14,586 bases of DNA from CAVPMN01 sp963706425. Lineage in GTDB: Bacteria; Actinomycetota; Acidimicrobiia; Acidimicrobiales; Acidimicrobilacustridaceae. The position numbers and the translations under genes were made by a program. The notes under the pieces were generated by a model. It was not told where the DNA came from and did not search any database. It saw nothing but the letters and a program-made list of their open reading frames with translations. The stretch lies in NCBI GenBank assembly GCA_963706425.1, contig CAVPMN010000024.1, forward strand, positions 1 to 14,586. The letters run 5' to 3'. How positions within the stretch are numbered: position 1 is the stretch's first letter; each line of letters begins with the position of its first letter. Of this stretch, positions 1-7,371 are shown one piece after another.

Positions 1-67
1 AAAAGCGCCCACCCCGATTCTGACGGTCGGCGCGGCGCGTGCCGGCCGGGGCCAGCTCAAGATGAGG
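1..67. other. Window edge, no feature recognised
   Basis: Sequence downstream of the CoA-transferase-like stop. No terminator-like inverted repeat or convincing coding frame was seen. Confidence 0.3.
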
Positions 68-1198
68 TCAGATCGTGTCGGTGTGCTCGCCCAGTCCCGG
101 GACCGGACCGACCGGCGGCATCCCTCCGCGGAAGGTCACCGGCGTGGCGACCGCCCGGTGCGCCGGCGACGCCGACGCCGGCCGGCACGTCGACGAACGC
201 GCCGGCCGCGATGGCCTGCGGATCGTCGATCACCTCGGCTGGTGTGAGCACCGGCGCCCACCAGACGCCGTGCTCGTCGAAGGCGGCCGCCAGCTCGGCA
301 CGGCTCCGCGAACGCGAACTCGTCGTCGAGCAGCGCGATCAGCGCGGCCGCGTTGTGGCGGCGGCCGCGGCCGTCGGCGAAGCGCTCGTCGTCGATCAGA
401 TCGTCGCGCCCGAGCGATCGGCACAGGTTCGGGAAGTGGCGTTCGGACTCGACCCCGAGCAGCCAGAACCAGCGACCGTCGCCCGCGCGGTAGGTGTTGA
501 CCATCGGGTTGATCTCCTCGGTACGGGCCGTGCGGCCCGTTGAGCTTGCCGAACCGCACCTGGATCCCGAGGTCCCAGCCGAGGCAGTAGAGCCCGGTGC
601 GCAGCAGCGACGTCTCGACGAGCTGACCCCTGCCGGTGCGCTCGCGCTCGAGTAGCGCGGCGAGGATGCCCGACACGGTCGTGATTCCGGTGACGTGGTC
701 GCCGAAGCCACCCCGGATGGTCGGCGGAGGCTGTCGCCCGGCGTGAGCGTGGCGGCGACCCCGGTGCGGGCCCAGAACCCGCCCACGTCGTAGCCGGCAC
801 GATGGGCTTCGGGCCCGGCGAGGCCGTAGCCGGTCACGCTCGCGTAGACCAGACGCGGGTTGTCGGATAGCAGCGCTCGGGCCCAGGCCGAGGCGGTCGA
901 GCGCCTCCGGCCGCAGGTTGGTGACGAACACGTCGGCCGACGCGATGAGCTGGTGGAGCCGAGCGCGTCGTCCGTGCTTCAGGTCGAGCACGAGCTGCGC
1001 TTGCCGCGGTTGTCGAGATCGAAGGGCGGCGACTCGGTCTGACCGTGGCCGACGATCAGCCTGGAAGACCCGTCGCATCGGATCGCCGTCGGGCGGTTCG
1101 ACCTTGATGACGTCGGCACCCCAGTCGGCGAGGATGCCGCCCGCGGACGGGCCCGCGACCCACACGCCGAGTTCGATCACGCGGTAGTCGTCGAGCAC
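68..1198 (-). CDS. Family III CoA-transferase-like protein (CaiB/BaiF family), interrupted by multiple frame changes
   Basis: Family III enzymes move CoA between carboxylic acids, or racemise alpha-methylacyl-CoA, in the cytoplasm. The N-terminus (VLDDYRVIELG, then GILADWGADVIKVEPP and GDPMRR) is the family nucleotide/CoA-binding start; later blocks are FVTNLRPEALDRLGLGPS, VTGYGLAGPEAHRAGYD, GRGQLVETSLLRTGLYCLGW and a C-terminal VTFRGGMPPVGPVPGLGEH. These blocks lie in three frames. Changes occur near 1060, 995, 874, 725, 527, 303 and 155, and net correction gives about 377 residues, the usual family length. The GTG start at 1198 is chosen because the family N-terminus begins there and a TAGCCT hexamer lies 7 bases upstream. 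The stop is TGA at 70-68. The position of the catalytic Asp of formyl-CoA transferase (GRGQ then MSMQD) appears to hold Arg (SLLR). The family is clear; substrate is unknown. It could be a decaying pseudogene, but conserved sequence persists across every break, favouring sequence error. Confidence 0.82.
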
Positions 1199-1205
1199 GC
1201 CAGCG

Positions 1206-1211
1206 AGGCTA
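1206..1211 (-). promoter_or_regulatory. -10-like hexamer TAGCCT for the CoA-transferase-like gene
   Basis: On the minus strand TAGCCT ends 7 bases before the GTG start at 1198. This fits the actinobacterial -10 consensus TAnnnT, and the distance implies transcription starting at or next to the start codon (leaderless). No Shine-Dalgarno sequence precedes the GTG. The same hexamer precedes the EamA gene near 9656. No -35 match was recognised. Confidence 0.45.
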
Positions 1212-1264
1212 ACGGCGGCGGCCGGAACCTGGGGCGCCGGGTGGTCGACGCGGTGACCCGCTCG

Positions 1265-1270
1265 TACACT
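1265..1270 (+). promoter_or_regulatory. -10-like hexamer TACACT for the ABC1 kinase gene
   Basis: TACACT ends 10 bases before the ATG at 1281 in the short divergent gap between the CoA-transferase-like gene and the kinase. The geometry predicts a leaderless or nearly leaderless mRNA, and there is no purine-rich Shine-Dalgarno tract between the hexamer and the ATG. A TCGACG lies about 14 bases upstream, a poor -35 candidate. Confidence 0.45.
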
Positions 1271-1280
1271 CGGCCCCACG

Positions 1281-2915
1281 ATGAGCGCCGATCCGGCTCC
1301 CCCCACGACGCCGGCGGGCTCGCCGGACGACCCGCCGGCACCTGCCGACCTCGCGCTCGGCTCGTTCAGCGACGACCCGCCCTGGCTGGTCGTCCCCGAG
1401 CAGATGCCTTGGCGCAAGGTCACGGGGGTCGTGCGCTGGTCGATCCGACGTGAGCTCCCCGACCTCGTGCGACCCCGTCGCTTCCCGCCCCTCGGCCGGC
1501 TCGTCAAGGTGCTGCGCCACATCGGCGGGGCCCTGCTCGGGTGGTACCTCGTCGGCCGGCGCGCCGGCGGGTCGGCCTCGAAGGCCGACCTGTCGAAGCG
1601 ACTGCGCATCGCCGCCGAGCGTCTCGGCCCCACCTACATCAAGCTCGGGCAGATCATCTCGTCGGGCGAAGGCCTGTTTCCCGAGGAGCTCGTCGCCGAG
1701 TTCAAGAAGCTGCGCGACCAGGTGCCGGCCGAGTCGTTCGCCGACGTGCGGGCCGTGGTCGAGTCCGACCTCGGCGCCCCACTCGACGACGTGTTCGAGT
1801 CGTTCGACCGCGAGCCGCTCGCCGCCGCGTCGATCGCGCAGGTGCACCGGGCCCGACTGCGCACCGGCGAGGACATCGTGGTCAAGGTGCAGCGGCCCAC
1901 GATCAACGAGCTCGTGCACGAGGACCTGCGGGTCATGGCGTGGCTGGCCCCGTTCCTCGTCGGGCGCATCCCGGTGGCCGCCCTCGCCAATCCGCCGGCC
2001 CTCGTCGAGCTGTTCGCCGAGACCATCACCGAGGAGCTCGACTTCCGCCTCGAGGCCGAGAACATGCTCGACGTCGCCCGCTCGTTCGCCGAGCTCGGCC
2101 AGCGCGGCTACGTGATCCCCCGCCCCCACCCCACGCTCGTCACGCCGCGGGTGCTCGTGATGGAGCGCCTCGACGGCTTCGCCTTCTACGAGGTCGAGCG
2201 CATGAACGAGGCCGGCGTCGACACCAAGGCGGTCGTCCGCACCGGCATGGTCGGTTTCATGGAGGGCGCCATGATCCACGGCATCTTCCACGGCGACCTG
2301 CACGGCGGCAACCTCTTCGTGCTGCCCGACGGCCGGGTGGCGCTGCTCGACTTCGGCATCACCGGCCGCATGGACGAACCGAAGCGCCTCGCGTTCCTGC
2401 GCCTGCAGGTCGCCGCCAGCCTCAACGACATCCGGGGCCAGATGGCCGCCCTGCGCGACCTCGGCGCGCTGCCCGCCGACACCGACCTCGAAGCGGTCAT
2501 CAGCGACCTCGGGCTCGAACGTCCACCGATCGATCCGACCACGCTGAGCGCCGACGAGATGGTGCACGAGATCCAGCGGGTCGTGAAGAGCCTGCTCAGC
2601 TACGGCGCCCGGCTCCCGAAGGAGCTCATGCTCTTCGTCAAGAACATGGTGTTCCTCGACGGCGCCATCGCGTCGCTGGCGCCCGATCTCGACCTGTTCG
2701 CCGAGATCGCCCACATCTCCGCCTACTTCGCCGAGCGACACGGTGAGCGCATCGCCGCCGACATCGGCATCGACCCCCGCACCTACGAGCTCGACCTGAG
2801 CGGGGTGAAGGGCAGCTTCGGCGTCGACCCGTCGACCGAGTCGCTCACCTACCGCGATCTGCAGGAGCGTCGGGAGATCATCCGCAGCCGCTTCCGCGAA
2901 CGCGCCATCGACTGA
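1281..2915 (+). CDS. ABC1/UbiB-family atypical protein kinase (AarF/ADCK type)
   Basis: A 544-residue member of the ABC1 (UbiB/AarF/ADCK) family, atypical kinases linked to quinone or other isoprenoid-lipid metabolism. Visible signatures are the KxGQ motif (KLGQ, 121-124), the Ala-rich loop AAASIAQVH (181-189) that replaces the Gly-rich loop, the ATP lysine in VVKVQRP (about 202), the EELDFRLEAENM acidic stretch (251-262), the catalytic loop HGDLHGGN (337-344) and the metal-binding DFG (357-359). The first ~40 residues are Pro/Asp-rich and probably disordered. The C-terminus (RDLQERREIIRSRFRERAID) is charged and lacks the two transmembrane helices of proteobacterial UbiB, so a soluble or peripheral protein is likely. 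No ubiquinone or menaquinone genes are adjacent, so a ubi role cannot be claimed. The start is supported by the TACACT box 10 bases upstream. It is followed 39 bases later by nucS, which seems to have its own promoter. The reading frame is intact. Confidence 0.93.
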   Translation: MSADPAPPTTPAGSPDDPPAPADLALGSFSDDPPWLVVPEQMPWRKVTGVVRWSIRRELPDLVRPRRFPPLGRLVKVLRHIGGALLGWYLVGRRAGGSASKADLSKRLRIAAERLGPTYIKLGQIISSGEGLFPEELVAEFKKLRDQVPAESFADVRAVVESDLGAPLDDVFESFDREPLAAASIAQVHRARLRTGEDIVVKVQRPTINELVHEDLRVMAWLAPFLVGRIPVAALANPPALVELFAETITEELDFRLEAENMLDVARSFAELGQRGYVIPRPHPTLVTPRVLVMERLDGFAFYEVERMNEAGVDTKAVVRTGMVGFMEGAMIHGIFHGDLHGGNLFVLPDGRVALLDFGITGRMDEPKRLAFLRLQVAASLNDIRGQMAALRDLGALPADTDLEAVISDLGLERPPIDPTTLSADEMVHEIQRVVKSLLSYGARLPKELMLFVKNMVFLDGAIASLAPDLDLFAEIAHISAYFAERHGERIAADIGIDPRTYELDLSGVKGSFGVDPSTESLTYRDLQERREIIRSRFRERAID

Positions 2916-2940
2916 CGATGCCCACCGGGTCCGCCCGCTC

Positions 2941-2946
2941 TAGTGT
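2941..2946 (+). promoter_or_regulatory. -10-like hexamer TAGTGT for nucS
   Basis: TAGTGT lies 8 bases before the ATG at 2955. It fits TAnnnT and predicts a leaderless nucS transcript. It also argues against the upstream in-frame GTG at 2943, which lies inside the hexamer. Confidence 0.45.
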
Positions 2947-2954
2947 CGGAGCCG

Positions 2955-3614
2955 ATGCGGCTCGTCATCGCCCGATGCTCCGTCGACTACGTCGGCCGGC
3001 TGTCGGCGCACCTCCCCCTCGCCACCCGGCTGATCATGGTGAAGGCCGACGGTTGCGTCGCCATCCACGCCGACGGCGGCGCCTACAAGCCTCTCAACTG
3101 GATGAACGCGCCCAACCGCCTCGTCGAAGAGGAAGGGCGTTGGGTGATCACCAACCCCAAGGGCGAGACGCTCACCATCACGATCGACGAGCTGATCAGC
3201 GACTCGGCCCACGACCTCGGGGTCGACCCGGGGCTGCAGAAGGACGGCGTCGAGGCCCATCTCCAGGAGCTGCTGGCCGCCGACCCGACGACGATGCTCG
3301 CCGGCCTGCGCCTGGTGCGTCGCGAGTACCCCACCGACATCGGGCCCGTCGACCTGCTGTGCCGCGACGCCGACGGGGTGGCGGTGGCGATCGAGGTGAA
3401 GCGTCGCGGTGAGATCGACGGCGTCGAGCAGCTGACCCGCTATCTCGAGCGACTCGAGCGCGACCCGATGCTACGACCCGTGCGCGGCATGTTCGTGGCC
3501 CAGGAGATCAAGCCGCAGGCCAAGGTGCTCGCGGCCGACCGCGGCATCGTGTGCATCGAGGTCGACTACGACGAGCTCCGCGGCGTCGAGCGCATGGAGC
3601 TGCGCCTCTTCTGA
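2955..3614 (+). CDS. nucS: Endonuclease NucS/EndoMS, mismatch-specific DNA repair endonuclease
   Basis: NucS/EndoMS cuts both strands at mismatched base pairs and provides mismatch repair in Actinobacteria and some Archaea that lack MutS/MutL. The 219-residue product starts MRLVIARCSVDYVGRL, as in mycobacterial NucS, and carries the N-terminal DNA-binding beta domain with RLIMVKADG and AYKPLNWM (about 25-50). The C-terminal RecB-like PD-(D/E)XK nuclease has the expected acidic residue in GPVDLL (Asp133) and the E-V-K core in AIEVKRR (Glu147, Lys149), followed by GVEQLTRYLERL. The last five residues, ELRLF, resemble a sliding-clamp-binding tail, consistent with the known beta-clamp dependence of actinobacterial EndoMS. 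The start at 2955 rather than the in-frame GTG at 2943 is favoured by family N-termini and the TAGTGT box. All catalytic positions are present and the frame is intact, so it should be active. Confidence 0.96.
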   Translation: MRLVIARCSVDYVGRLSAHLPLATRLIMVKADGCVAIHADGGAYKPLNWMNAPNRLVEEEGRWVITNPKGETLTITIDELISDSAHDLGVDPGLQKDGVEAHLQELLAADPTTMLAGLRLVRREYPTDIGPVDLLCRDADGVAVAIEVKRRGEIDGVEQLTRYLERLERDPMLRPVRGMFVAQEIKPQAKVLAADRGIVCIEVDYDELRGVERMELRLF

Positions 3615-3659
3615 GCGCGCTTGCCCTGCAGCTGCCCGCTGCGACCCGCACCCATCGCG

Positions 3660-3706
3660 AAATCGGTGCGTGAAACAACCGTATGGGTTGTTTCACGCAC
3701 CGATTT
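3660..3706. terminator. Perfect 21-bp inverted repeat, probable bidirectional terminator
   Basis: The left arm at 3660-3680 is exactly complementary to the right arm at 3686-3706, with a 5-base loop GTATG. The arms are notably A/T-rich for this genome, beginning AAAT and ending ATTT, and contain GTGCGTGAAAC and its complement. It sits between the stop of nucS (3614) and the stop of the convergent MaoC gene (3733), where a shared terminator is expected. There is no long U tract, but the outer AAAT/ATTT pairs give a short U run on either strand. An alternative is a dispersed REP-like palindrome. Confidence 0.65.
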
Positions 3707-3732
3707 GGCCAGGGTGCTGACGTGGCCGGTGG

Positions 3733-4578
3733 TCAGGGGGTGAAGGTGACGGCGCCGCTGTCGATGACGACGCGGCCGTCCTCGCCGCAGGTCTGGAACA
3801 CGGCCGATCCGCCGTCGACCCACATCTTCACGGTGAGCGCCTCGCCCGGCAGCACCGGCGACGAGAAGCGGCCCGCGATCGACGTGAACCGAGCAGGGTC
3901 GGAGTCGCACAGGGTGTGCAGCAGCGCCCGACCGGTGAAGCCGTAGGTGCAGAGCCCGTGCAGGATCGGGCGGTCGAAGCCGCCCATGGCGGCGAACGCC
4001 GGATCGGAGTGCAGCGGGTTGCGGTCGCCCGACAGGCGGTAGGTGAGCGCCTGGTCGACCCGGGTCTGGTAGGTGACCTCGTGGTCGGGCGACCGGTCCG
4101 GCGCAACGTTCTGCGGGCCCGACGGGCCGCGGTCGCCACCCCAGCCCCCCTCGCCCCGGATGAACGCCGACATCGTGTTCTTGAACAGGGGCTGACCGGT
4201 CGCCACGTCGGTCGACGTCGACTCGCTCACGACGACGGCGCCCTTGCCCTTGTCCCAGATGCCCGTGATCTCGCCCACGGTGCTGACCGTGCCCGAGCTC
4301 GGGATCTCGCCGTAGAGCTCGATCGCCTGCTCGCCGTGCACCAGCATCGCCGGGTTGAACGTGCCGATCTTGCCCATGGCCCCGAAACCACCCACGCCCA
4401 GCACCACCGCCATGGTGGGCAGCACCCGCAACGGGGTGTCGGTCGTGTTCTCGGTGGTGAACTGCAACTCGTCGGTGCCGGCGCCCACGCCGATGGCGTA
4501 GAGCATCACGTCCTTCTCGGTCCACGAGTGCTCGAACGGCTCGCTCGTCGATCCGACAGCATCAGGGTTGATGGGCAT
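3733..4578 (-). CDS. MaoC-family (R)-specific enoyl-CoA hydratase 2
   Basis: Predicted to hydrate trans-2-enoyl-CoA to (3R)-hydroxyacyl-CoA. The 281-residue length suits a double hotdog: a degenerate N-terminal half (about 10-140) and a catalytic C-terminal half (about 165-278). The hydratase 2 motif is complete in YRLSGDRNPLH (180-190), with catalytic Asp185 and His190, followed by FDRPILHGLCTYG (201-213) and the terminal PVLPGEALTVKMW block typical of MaoC proteins. The ATG at 4578 has an AGGAG eight bases upstream, overlapping the stop of the preceding dehydrogenase gene, so the two are translationally linked with a 13-base gap. With that SDR it recreates the hydratase and dehydrogenase activities of multifunctional enzyme type 2. 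Chain-length preference (fatty acid, branched or sterol side chain) cannot be read from the sequence. Confidence 0.93.
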   Translation of the reverse strand: MPINPDAVGSTSEPFEHSWTEKDVMLYAIGVGAGTDELQFTTENTTDTPLRVLPTMAVVLGVGGFGAMGKIGTFNPAMLVHGEQAIELYGEIPSSGTVSTVGEITGIWDKGKGAVVVSESTSTDVATGQPLFKNTMSAFIRGEGGWGGDRGPSGPQNVAPDRSPDHEVTYQTRVDQALTYRLSGDRNPLHSDPAFAAMGGFDRPILHGLCTYGFTGRALLHTLCDSDPARFTSIAGRFSSPVLPGEALTVKMWVDGGSAVFQTCGEDGRVVIDSGAVTFTP

Positions 4579-4591
4579 GTCGTGGACTCCT

Positions 4592-5494
4592 TCAGGCTCG
4601 GTCGGCGCCGAACATGTCGGCGTTGGGGCGGGCGGTGGACAGCAGCTGCTCGACGAGCGGCCCGATGCGGGTGGGGTCGTCGATCGGGGTGTCGGACGGC
4701 CCGATGTGCCATCCCTCGGCCACGCCGAGCCGCCGACCGGACACGTCGAAGACCCGGCCGGTGACGCCCCGCGCCTCGGGCGACGCCAGCCAGGTGACGA
4801 TCGGCGCGATCCACCGCGGCGCCATCTGCTCTTTGATCTCGTCGGATGCCTGGCCCATGCCGAGGTTCTCGGTCATGCGCGTGATGGCCGCGGGGGCGAT
4901 GGCGTTGACCGTCACGCCGTAGCGCTCGAGCTCGAGCGCGGCGATGACGGTGAAGGCGGCGATGCCGGCCTTGGCCGCGCCGTAGTTGGTCTGACCGGCG
5001 TTGCCGTAGATGCCCGACGGCGAGCTGGTGTTGATGATGCGCGCATCGACCTCGTCGCCGGCCTTCGAGCGGTCGCGCCAGTAGGCCGCCGCGTGATGCG
5101 ACGGGCCCGCCGTGCCCTTGAGGTGCACCTTGATGACCGCGTCCCACTCGCCTTCGCTCATGTTCACGAGCATGCGGTCGCGCAGGATGCCGGCGTTGTT
5201 GATCAGCACGTCGAGGCGGCCGAACTCGTCGATCGCCTGCTGCACCAGTCGACCCGCACCCTCCCAGTCGGAGATGTCGTCGGTGTTGGCCACGGCTTCG
5301 CCGCCCCCAGCGATGATCTCGTCCGCCACCTCCTGAGCGGGACCGGCTGACGCCCCTTCGCCGTCCATGGTGCCGCCCAGGTCGTTGATCACCACTTTGG
5401 CGCCGTGCTCGGCGAGCATCAGCGCGTGCTCACGGCCGATGCCCCGCCCCGCACCGGTGACGATGCACACTCTTCCCTCGCACAACTTGGCCAT
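4592..5494 (-). CDS. Short-chain dehydrogenase, MFE-2-like (3R)-hydroxyacyl-CoA dehydrogenase
   Basis: A 300-residue SDR likely to oxidise (3R)-hydroxyacyl-CoA to 3-ketoacyl-CoA with NAD. It has the Rossmann motif TGAGRGIG (13-20), the NAD-type acidic residue in VVINDLGG (Asp38), NNAG (99-102), catalytic Ser about 158 in INTSSPSG, and Tyr171/Lys175 in NYGAAKAG. The stretch from NDLGG and the segment SGIYGNAGQTNYGAAK are characteristic of the dehydrogenase unit of multifunctional enzyme type 2 rather than FabG. Residues after about 225 (VTGRVFDVSGRRLGVAEGW) extend the fold. The ATG at 5494 is chosen because the family N-terminus MAKLCEGRVCIVTG begins there and a GGGGGAG tract lies about 8 bases upstream; the frame is open further upstream but that part is not conserved-looking. 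It leads a two-gene operon with the MaoC hydratase and is divergent from the VanW gene. Confidence 0.93.
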   Translation of the reverse strand: MAKLCEGRVCIVTGAGRGIGREHALMLAEHGAKVVINDLGGTMDGEGASAGPAQEVADEIIAGGGEAVANTDDISDWEGAGRLVQQAIDEFGRLDVLINNAGILRDRMLVNMSEGEWDAVIKVHLKGTAGPSHHAAAYWRDRSKAGDEVDARIINTSSPSGIYGNAGQTNYGAAKAGIAAFTVIAALELERYGVTVNAIAPAAITRMTENLGMGQASDEIKEQMAPRWIAPIVTWLASPEARGVTGRVFDVSGRRLGVAEGWHIGPSDTPIDDPTRIGPLVEQLLSTARPNADMFGADRA

Positions 5495-5633
5495 CCGACT
5501 GCTCCCCCGGTTCTCGACGACTCGACCGTCGGGGATCATGGCACGGGCAGGCCCCCGGTTCGAAACCTCGGCCAGGCCGGCGCGGATGGGTGCACAACGG
5601 CGCCGACCAGGCCGGATCACCGGAGCGGGTGAT

Positions 5634-5639
5634 TACCCT
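5634..5639 (+). promoter_or_regulatory. Possible -10 hexamer TACCCT for the VanW/YoaR gene
   Basis: TACCCT lies 30 bases before the GTG at 5670 and is the only TAnnnT-like hexamer found in the 175-base divergent gap between the SDR and the VanW-type gene. If used it gives a short leader that contains the weak AAGG at 5658-5661. Nothing else was recognised in this gap. Confidence 0.25.
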
Positions 5640-5669
5640 GCCCCATCCGGCCATGCCAAGGTTTCCTCC

Positions 5670-7317
5670 GTGTCTGTCCCGGCCCGCCGACTCGGCCTCC
5701 TCGTCGCCCTGGCGGCTCTGGCGGTCGTGGTGGTGCTGGTCGGGGCCTGGGCGATCGATGCCGCCATGCACAGCGGCCAGGTCATGCGGAACGTCGACGT
5801 CGACGGGGTGGCCGTCGGTGGCCTCACCGAGACCGAGCTGCGAGCTGAGGTCGAGGAGCTGGCGGAGATCACAGCAGCCCGACCGGTGCGGGTCGAGACC
5901 CCGGCAGCCGCGCTCGACTCGAGTGCTGGCGCGATGGGCGTCGAGGTCGACCAGGAGGCCACCGTGCAGGCGGCGCTCGATGCCGGGCGCGGCGCCCTGC
6001 TCGCTCGCCCGTTCGAGTGGCTGGGCACCATCTTTCGTGCCCACCGCATCGACGTCGTCTACCGCGTCGACACCGATGCGATGACCACCGAGCTGGCAGA
6101 GATGGAGGCAGCCAACCGGGTCGATCCGGTCGAGCCCACCATCCTCCTCGCCGAGGGCACCATCGCGGCCATCCCGGGCGTGCCCGGCACCGGACTCGAT
6201 CTGCAGCCGGTCCCCGATCAGCTCATCGCCGCAGCCCAGCTCGAGAGTGACCCGTTGGTGCTCGTGATCGAGACCGGTCCGGTGGCCCCGACCTACTCCG
6301 ACGAGGACGTCCAGGCGGTGGCCGCCGAGGCCAACGAGCTGTCGAGCACACCTCTCACGGTCACGGTCGACGGGCAGTCGACGGTCGTCGAGCCCGCGAC
6401 GCTGCAGACGTGGATGCGCGCCGTGCCCAACGGCGACGAGACGCACCTGGTGCTCGGCATGGACCAGGCACAGATCAGCACCGACGTCGGAGCCGCCGTC
6501 GGCGCAGTCGGCACGCCGACGGTGCAACTGAGCTGGAACGTCGACGTGTTCGGAGGGGTCAGCTACACCGAGGGATCACCCGGCACCGGCTGTTGCGCGC
6601 CCGACTCGTCGCAGCGCGTCGTCGACGCGCTCGACTGCGGGCCAGACGACCGTCGAGCTCGACCTCACCACCGAGCAGCCCGAGCACGACGCCGCCTGGG
6701 CCGAGAGCATGCAGATCACCACCCCCATCTCGTCGTTCACCACCAACCACGCCTGTTGCGAGTCGCGCGTCACCAACATCCACCGCATGGCCGATCTCCT
6801 CCGTGGCGTGGTGATCGAGCCCGGGGAGACGTTCTCGATCAACGACACCGTCGGTCAGCGCACCAGGGCCAAGGGCTTCGTGGAGGCAGGGGTCATCTAC
6901 AACGGCCGCTTCGAGCAGGACGTCGGCGGTGGGGTCTCGCAGTTCGCCACCACCACGTTCAACGCCGGCTTCTTCGGTGGGCTCGACCTGGTCGAGTACA
7001 TGGCCCACACCATCTACATCTCCCGCTATCCCTACGGGCGCGAGGCCACCCTGAGCTACCCGAGCCCCGACCTGAAGATCCGCAACAACACCCCGTACGG
7101 CGTGCTGATCTGGCCGACCTACACGGGCACGTCGATCACCGTCACCCTCTACTCGACACCGTGGGTCTCGGGTGAGCAGACCGGGCAGAGCGAGAGCCCC
7201 GCCGGGCGCTGCACCCGGGTGACGACCCAACGCACCCGCACCTGGGTGAGCGACGGGCACCAGGAAGTCGATACCGTGACAGCCCTGTACCAACCGGCAG
7301 AGGGCGTGCTCTGCTGA
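5670..7317 (+). CDS. Membrane-anchored YoaR-like protein with VanW domain (one frameshift near 6642)
   Basis: Probable cell-envelope protein of the YoaR/VanW family, whose biochemical role is not settled. After the GTG at 5670 (weak AAGG eight bases upstream) comes one transmembrane anchor, LGLLVALAALAVVVVLVGAW (about residues 8-27), then repeated extracytoplasmic domains of the PG_binding_4 type (about 35-300), then a VanW domain from ITTPISSFTT to TSITVTLYST. Signature pieces are VTNIHRMADLL, PGETFSINDTVG, DVGGGVSQFATTTFNAGFF and YPYGREATLSYP. The first part is in one frame to about 6642 and the VanW part in another; removing one base in GGGCC (6639-6643) joins them as DSSQRVVDALD, then QTTVELDLTTEQPE, about 548 residues in total. 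Cys-Cys pairs (GTGCCAPDS and NHACCESR) plus C-terminal cysteines suggest disulphides outside the membrane. A WS/DGAT gene follows after 54 bases. VanW here does not imply vancomycin resistance. Confidence 0.85.
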
Positions 7318-7322
7318 CCGAC

Positions 7323-7348
7323 GGGCACCACCACCGATGCGGGTGCCC
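7323..7348 (+). other. Weak inverted repeat between the VanW and WS/DGAT genes
   Basis: GGGCACC (7323-7329) pairs with GGTGCCC (7342-7348) across a 12-base loop, starting five bases after the VanW stop. There is no U tract. It could modestly attenuate read-through into the acyltransferase gene or be incidental. Confidence 0.25.
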
Positions 7349-7371
7349 ATGAAGGGCGAGGACGAGGATCC

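Noticed and set aside
1209..2741. A 510-codon open frame antisense to the ABC1 kinase gene
   Set aside because: A codon-pattern shadow of GC-rich coding DNA: the antisense product is a low-complexity Glu/His/Asp/Gly-rich sequence with no family motifs, while the forward frame has all ABC1 kinase signatures.
1281..2915. Assignment as ubiquinone biosynthesis gene ubiB
   Set aside because: Family membership is clear, but no quinone pathway neighbours exist, the membrane helices are missing, and actinobacteria generally use menaquinone.
6639..6643. Programmed ribosomal frameshift in the VanW gene
   Set aside because: No slippery heptamer with downstream structure was seen, and many similar breaks occur elsewhere in the window, so an assembly or basecall indel is simpler.
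5670..7317. VanW domain as vancomycin resistance gene
   Set aside because: No VanA/B/H/X/R/S genes nearby; YoaR/VanW proteins are widespread in Gram-positive bacteria without resistance.
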